A stretch of DNA of 64,000 nucleotides, taken from NCBI RefSeq assembly GCF_042665295.1, contig NZ_JBHTCO010000044.1, positions 62,001-126,000 of the forward strand, written 5' to 3'. The stretch comes from Scopulibacillus_A cellulosilyticus (GTDB lineage Bacteria; Bacillota; Bacilli; Bacillales; Sporolactobacillaceae). Positions 60,764-64,000 of this stretch are shown in pieces. A program made the translations under genes and the position numbers. Within the stretch, counting starts at the first letter, position 1. Each line of letters opens with the position of its first letter. The notes below the pieces were generated by a model. It was not told the origin of the DNA. It saw nothing but the letters and a program-made list of their open reading frames with translations, and made no database searches.

Positions 60764-61271
60764 AATCACTTAAATTTATGTAATTTGTATTGTTATTCTT
60801 TTCATGTGTTTCTAATATCGCCGATTTTATAGCCTGGGCTATATGATTTATATCACCAAGCCCTTCAAAATGAAGGTAAAATATTCTCGGGTTTTCATCG
60901 ATCATATGATTATGAAGAGCCGATACTTCTAATTGCCCTTTTCTTAACTGGTCGATAACCGGGTTAATTTCATCTCCTAATAGAGCAAATTCACCCATAA
61001 CAGCAGTTTTATCCCCAACCTGTTGAAAGTTTACCATAAAGCCTATACTCATAAGATTTGGAGATAATTTTAACCCATTCATAGTCACATTTAAATTTTT
61101 ACGAGGGATATCTAATTGACAGACATCCCCATTGCTATTTATCTTAGTCTTAAAAATCTTCTCAAGCGGTTGGCAATTCCCGCCATTAACCTCAGCGGCT
61201 TGCCCAGTTGAGGCTGGAATTGATGGAAATATCATGAGACATAATGAAAAAATTATTAGCCATCTTTTCAT
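60762..61271 (-). CDS. Secreted DUF1259 (LppY/LpqO-like) protein
   Basis: The 169-residue protein has a signal peptide (MKRWLIIFSLCLMIFPSIPASTGQA) and one DUF1259 domain: ICQLDIPRKNLNVTMNGLKLSPNLMSIGFMVNFQQ-like core, MGEFALLGDEINPVIDQLRKG and the hallmark VSALHNHMIDENPRIFYLHFEGLGD. Family members usually have two such domains in about 300 residues; this one has a single domain. The conserved His-rich HNH/HFEG motif hints at metal binding but the function is unknown. It is a single-gene unit. Confidence 0.82.
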   Translation of the reverse strand: MKRWLIIFSLCLMIFPSIPASTGQAAEVNGGNCQPLEKIFKTKINSNGDVCQLDIPRKNLNVTMNGLKLSPNLMSIGFMVNFQQVGDKTAVMGEFALLGDEINPVIDQLRKGQLEVSALHNHMIDENPRIFYLHFEGLGDINHIAQAIKSAILETHEKNNNTNYINLSD

Positions 61272-61547
61272 ATGATCACTCCGTTTTTATTTTTATCTTT
61301 CACTAAGGAAGTGATTCTTATGAATAATTCTTACTAACCTCCGTTTGAAAAATTTTAAAATCCCATATCGCTGCAATGTTTTTTACTTACTGAGCTCGGT
61401 TAAACCGCCTACTTCATCATTGGTTTCTATAAACGGGATACATTTAAATTTCTATATTGTTGATGAAAGTATCTGTGAGCAAGCTGCAATTGAAACGCAT
61501 ATCCTATAACAAGTTATGTGAATAAGTCGTTTACTGGAGGTGAAGTG

Positions 61548-61997
61548 ATGAATGAAAGGCAAAAAGCTGTGACAAAACGAATGTTACAAAAACTTGAAAG
61601 TAATGGAGGCTTAAATCTTAATAATGAATATCCCCCGGGAACAAATGAAACATTTACGGGAACATGGATCCAAGTTATGGGGGCCTTTCTTGAAGCTGTT
61701 GGTGTTACTAAGGAATTGCGCTTTTTACGGAGACAGAGCGAACGGTTACAAAAAGGGGATACTTCCGATTTAACTTCAGAAGAAAAGGCTGTGCTTGGTG
61801 TTTGGTTACAGACTATCGGCAAGACCTTCGGAGCGGTCGGATTTAGTAAGCAGTTATCAGAAAAACGCAGTACGGAAATACAAGGACGTAAACTGTCCAT
61901 TATTGGGAACTGGATGAGCGCGTACGGATCTTCTTTGGAGGCGATTGCTGAAACTGAATTGTTAATTAAAGAGGAAGCAACACAAGTTCCATTCTAA
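61548..61997 (+). CDS. Unknown protein with three GxW-type internal repeats
   Basis: The 149-residue protein has three similar helices about 40 residues apart: GTWIQVMGAFLEAVGVTKEL, GVWLQTIGKTFGAVGFSKQL and GNWMSAYGSSLEAIAETELL. All share G-x-W at the start and a small-residue/acidic end. It has no signal peptide; the glycine-rich amphipathic repeats could pack on a membrane or on each other. Similar small proteins (DUF6944-like) occur in Bacillaceae, but I cannot assign a role. ATG 61548 follows TGGAGGTGAAG; a GTG 10 codons upstream is weaker. Confidence 0.72.
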   Translation: MNERQKAVTKRMLQKLESNGGLNLNNEYPPGTNETFTGTWIQVMGAFLEAVGVTKELRFLRRQSERLQKGDTSDLTSEEKAVLGVWLQTIGKTFGAVGFSKQLSEKRSTEIQGRKLSIIGNWMSAYGSSLEAIAETELLIKEEATQVPF

Positions 61998-62177
61998 CGG
62001 CCTGAACCTCCGGATAAATGCATATATTACTTCAGTACGAAAACGTCCCTGCCTCTCTTAAATTCTCTGTTATTCAAAAGTAAAAGTAATTATAAATTAT
62101 TAGGAAAACTTGGCTTGCCGCCAATTCTTAATAGCGAAAGGCTTAGTTTTTCTTATTTTTATTCCCTATTTATATAT

Positions 62178-62225
62178 ATAAAAAGGCTGTCCATAAACAG
62201 TTTTGCAGACTTATTTAGGACAGCC
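62178..62225 (-). terminator. Terminator of the SDR gene
   Basis: GGCTGTCC (62185-62192) pairs with GGACAGCC (62218-62225), and TTTTTATATA follows on the minus strand, 14 bases after the SDR stop. Confidence 0.82.
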
Positions 62226-62238
62226 CTGTTATTATATT

Positions 62239-62994
62239 TTAAAAATTCATATAAGATTGCCCGCCATCGACATTAATAGAAGCTCCCACAACCCAAGATG
62301 CTTTTTCCGACGCCAGGAATGCAACAACATTAGCCACTTCATCGGCACGTCCAAAACGTCCTGCCGGAATATTATCACTTACAAACTTCTTCATTTGTTC
62401 GGGGTTTTCCTCCAGTCGCCTTTGCCAGTTTCCCGTAGGGTGCAAAATCGAGCCCGGCGCAACACTGTTGACACGAATCCCATATTTAATCACTTCATCA
62501 GCAAATCCTTTTGTAAAACTGATCAGAGCGGACTTTGCATTATTGTAAGTAATTTTGCCGCCGCTTTCACGGCCATATACAGATGTTATGTTTATAATAC
62601 TTCCAGACTGCTGTTCTTTCATTGCCATCGCAGCCATCTTACTAAAATGAACTGAAGCAAAATAGTTTAATTCCATTGCTTCATTAAAAGTATCCATATC
62701 CGTTTCAAGGGCTTGTCCGCCATTGCTTCCGCCGACATTGTTAACAAGGATATCAATGCCTTGATTGTCTTCCATAAATTGATTAAAGACCCGCTCCCGT
62801 TCACTATGGCGTGAGAGGTCCGCTTGATAAACGGCAACACCTAATTTATCTTTTATTTGATCCAATGCTTCCTGTCCTCTGGCAATAACCCCAACTTTTG
62901 CTCCCTCTTCTGTTAAAACCTCGGCAACTGCCGCACCGATACCTTTAGATCCTCCTGTAATAAGTACCTTCTTATCTTTTAATCCTAATTCCAA
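62239..62994 (-). CDS. Short-chain dehydrogenase/reductase
   Basis: The 251-residue classical SDR has the NAD(P) loop VLITGGSKGIGAAVAEVL, NNVGG, catalytic Ser in NITSVYG, YNNAKSAL (Tyr-x3-Lys) and PGSILHP. The Arg after the glycine-loop strand (VIARGQ) favours NADPH. The TTG at 62994 is preferred because GGAGG sits 8 bases before it; the ATG at 63009 lies at the edge of that site. The substrate is unknown; the group includes 3-oxoacyl-ACP-reductase-like and sugar-alcohol enzymes. Confidence 0.85.
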   Translation of the reverse strand: MELGLKDKKVLITGGSKGIGAAVAEVLTEEGAKVGVIARGQEALDQIKDKLGVAVYQADLSRHSERERVFNQFMEDNQGIDILVNNVGGSNGGQALETDMDTFNEAMELNYFASVHFSKMAAMAMKEQQSGSIINITSVYGRESGGKITYNNAKSALISFTKGFADEVIKYGIRVNSVAPGSILHPTGNWQRRLEENPEQMKKFVSDNIPAGRFGRADEVANVVAFLASEKASWVVGASINVDGGQSYMNF

Positions 62995-63138
62995 TTGAAC
63001 AACCTCCATTAAATAAAACCATTGTAACTTATTTTTAATGATCAGCTAAACTTTCATTAAAAAATAGTTTTAATGTATAAAATTTGGCATTGTGCCCATA
63101 ATAAAGATAAGCTGAATATCTTCTCCCCCTTTATTTTG

Positions 63139-63156
63139 CCCCTGATTTTTTCAGGG
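63139..63156. terminator. Hairpin after the lysozyme gene
   Basis: CCCCTGA (63139-63145) pairs with TCAGGGG (about 63150-63156) just after the lysozyme stop. A T-run follows on the plus strand, a poorer one on the minus strand. Confidence 0.45.
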
Positions 63157-63160
63157 GTTT

Positions 63161-63940
63161 TTACTTTGGAAAAACAATATTTTGTCCAATTTGCAGTTTT
63201 CTTGGGTCAATCCCCGGATTTAATTTTTCTAATGTACCATGCTGAAAACCATTTTTTGTTTCTAAGTCCCAAAAGGTATCCCCTTTCTTAATCTTATAGA
63301 ATTTTTTATCACTATTACTTTTTGCCTCACGATGATGATCGGGTAATGATGGCATCATAACATTAAGATCAACATTCCCTTGAATCCCATTTATCCTGCC
63401 TTTATCACTGTATTGAAAGACTTGCCACCTCTCCCAAATACCATTATCTCCGGGACGATCAACCCCATAATGTGCGATCCATAAAGGGATGTACTTTAAT
63501 AAGCTGTTTAAATGTCTTTTAGCAAAAATCGTATACGTATAAAGCATAATATCTTGCCCTGTTTTTTCTTTTACTAAATCAAGAAAGACTAATGCGGCTT
63601 GTGATAATATTGACCGGGATGCTCCCGATGCCACTTCTAAATCAAGGACATGCGGCAAATCAGCCGGAAATGCTTTAACAGTCTGAATAAAATGTTCCGC
63701 TTCTTTTTTAGCTTCCATTTTATTTTTAAATCTTGCGAAGTGATAGAACCCTGCGGCAATTCCGGCCTTTACTGCGCCTTTATAATACTCTTTATGCATT
63801 TTATCAACAAATGTATGCCCCTCTGTTGCTTTAATAAAAACAAAATCAATACCTTCTTGTCTTACCTTTTCCCAGTGAATATTCCCTTACCAATGACTGA
63901 CATCAATACCTTTAAGTTGATTTTTGGATCTTGCCTGCAT
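63161..63940 (-). pseudogene. GH25 lysozyme with C-terminal LysM, interrupted by an in-frame ochre stop
   Basis: ATG at 63940 follows GGTGATAAG. The frame reads KNQLKGIDVSHW, then TAA (63889-63887) where family members have Gln, then GNIHWEKVRQEGIDFVFIKATEGHTFVD and on through YHFARF, HVLDLE (catalytic acid pair with the first Asp), WIAHYGV, VFQYSDKGRINGIQGNVDLN to a C-terminal LysM (YKIKKGDTFWDLETKNG...LQIGQNIVFPK). Without the stop it is a complete 259-residue enzyme that cleaves peptidoglycan between MurNAc and GlcNAc. No signal peptide is evident, which suggests a spore or lysis role. A C-to-T change or a base-calling error would explain it. The rest of the gene appears intact, so the loss is recent. 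Confidence 0.85.
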
Positions 63941-64000
63941 CTTATCACCATCCTTTTGGATAAAAATAAACGATAATGTCATGAACAGCAAACAGGCAAA

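Noticed and set aside
62203..62655. 150-codon plus-strand frame over the SDR gene
   Set aside because: It starts inside the terminator hairpin and runs antisense to the SDR coding region.
1..64000. CRISPR arrays, tRNA or rRNA genes, prophage or complete insertion sequences
   Set aside because: I looked for regularly spaced repeats, cloverleaf-type segments, terminal inverted repeats and transposase or phage proteins and found none that hold up.

Overview
The window looks like chromosomal DNA of a low-GC, endospore-forming member of the Bacillaceae. The signs are strong AGGAGG-type ribosome binding sites with many TTG/GTG starts, sigma-K-like promoters in front of small spore-type proteins, a GlpP-type antiterminated glycerol regulon, a CsoR-CopA-CopZ operon, and a ycsFGI-kipIA-kipR operon in an order familiar from Bacillus subtilis. 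I see no rRNA, tRNA, CRISPR array, phage module or intact insertion sequence. Species cannot be fixed from the sequence alone. Homology statements are from memory of protein families, not from a search.

Layout. 1-6.7 kb: the end of a YclQ-type petrobactin-binding lipoprotein, then a minus-strand group with a CiaR-like response regulator, its frameshifted kinase, and a YkcC/YkcB glycosyltransferase pair, of which ykcC carries an in-frame amber codon. 6.7-16 kb: a PrsW-like membrane protease, an MFS transporter with a TIM-barrel epimerase, a frameshifted secreted glycerophosphodiesterase (glpQ), a DoxX protein behind a Fur-box promoter, a methyltransferase and a DUF1801 protein. 15-20.6 kb: an amine/amino-acid oxidation operon (two Fe-S proteins, three FAD enzymes, one sodium-solute symporter). 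21-24.4 kb: a spore island with five paralogous small proteins, an Hsp20-like protein and one small unknown. 24.9-30.4 kb: a FAD amino-acid oxidase, a peptide (POT) transporter, a GntR/HutC repressor and a Baeyer-Villiger-type monooxygenase. The GntR protein probably controls its own gene, the POT-oxidase pair and the 15-20.6 kb operon through a shared palindrome.

30.5-38.1 kb: a HAD phosphatase and a mannose-family PTS with a sugar-phosphate SIS deglycase/isomerase, transcribed from a clear sigma-54 promoter and controlled by a LevR-type activator. 38.3-42.3 kb: copper efflux genes with two CsoR-like operators. 42.5-49.9 kb: a 5-oxoprolinase operon (pxpA, an NRAMP-related transporter, ycsI, kipI, kipA) into which biotin carboxylase and biotin carrier genes are inserted before kipR. 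These recreate, as separate proteins, the parts list of urea carboxylase. 50.2-58.9 kb: a thermitase-like protease, glpD, glpFK with two leader terminators and a cre site, a bmrA relic, an HssR-like two-component system behind an HssR-like direct repeat, and glpP itself. 59-64 kb: a PucR regulator, a DUF1259 protein, a protein with three internal repeats, an SDR enzyme and a lysozyme gene with an in-frame ochre codon.

Themes. Glycerol-phosphate use is nearly complete (glpQ, glpF, glpK, glpD, glpP). Several genes are damaged by single events: two 1-base frameshifts, two nonsense codons, one large internal deletion and one 5' remnant. That suggests either ongoing gene decay or consensus errors, and it should be checked against reads before biology is built on it.
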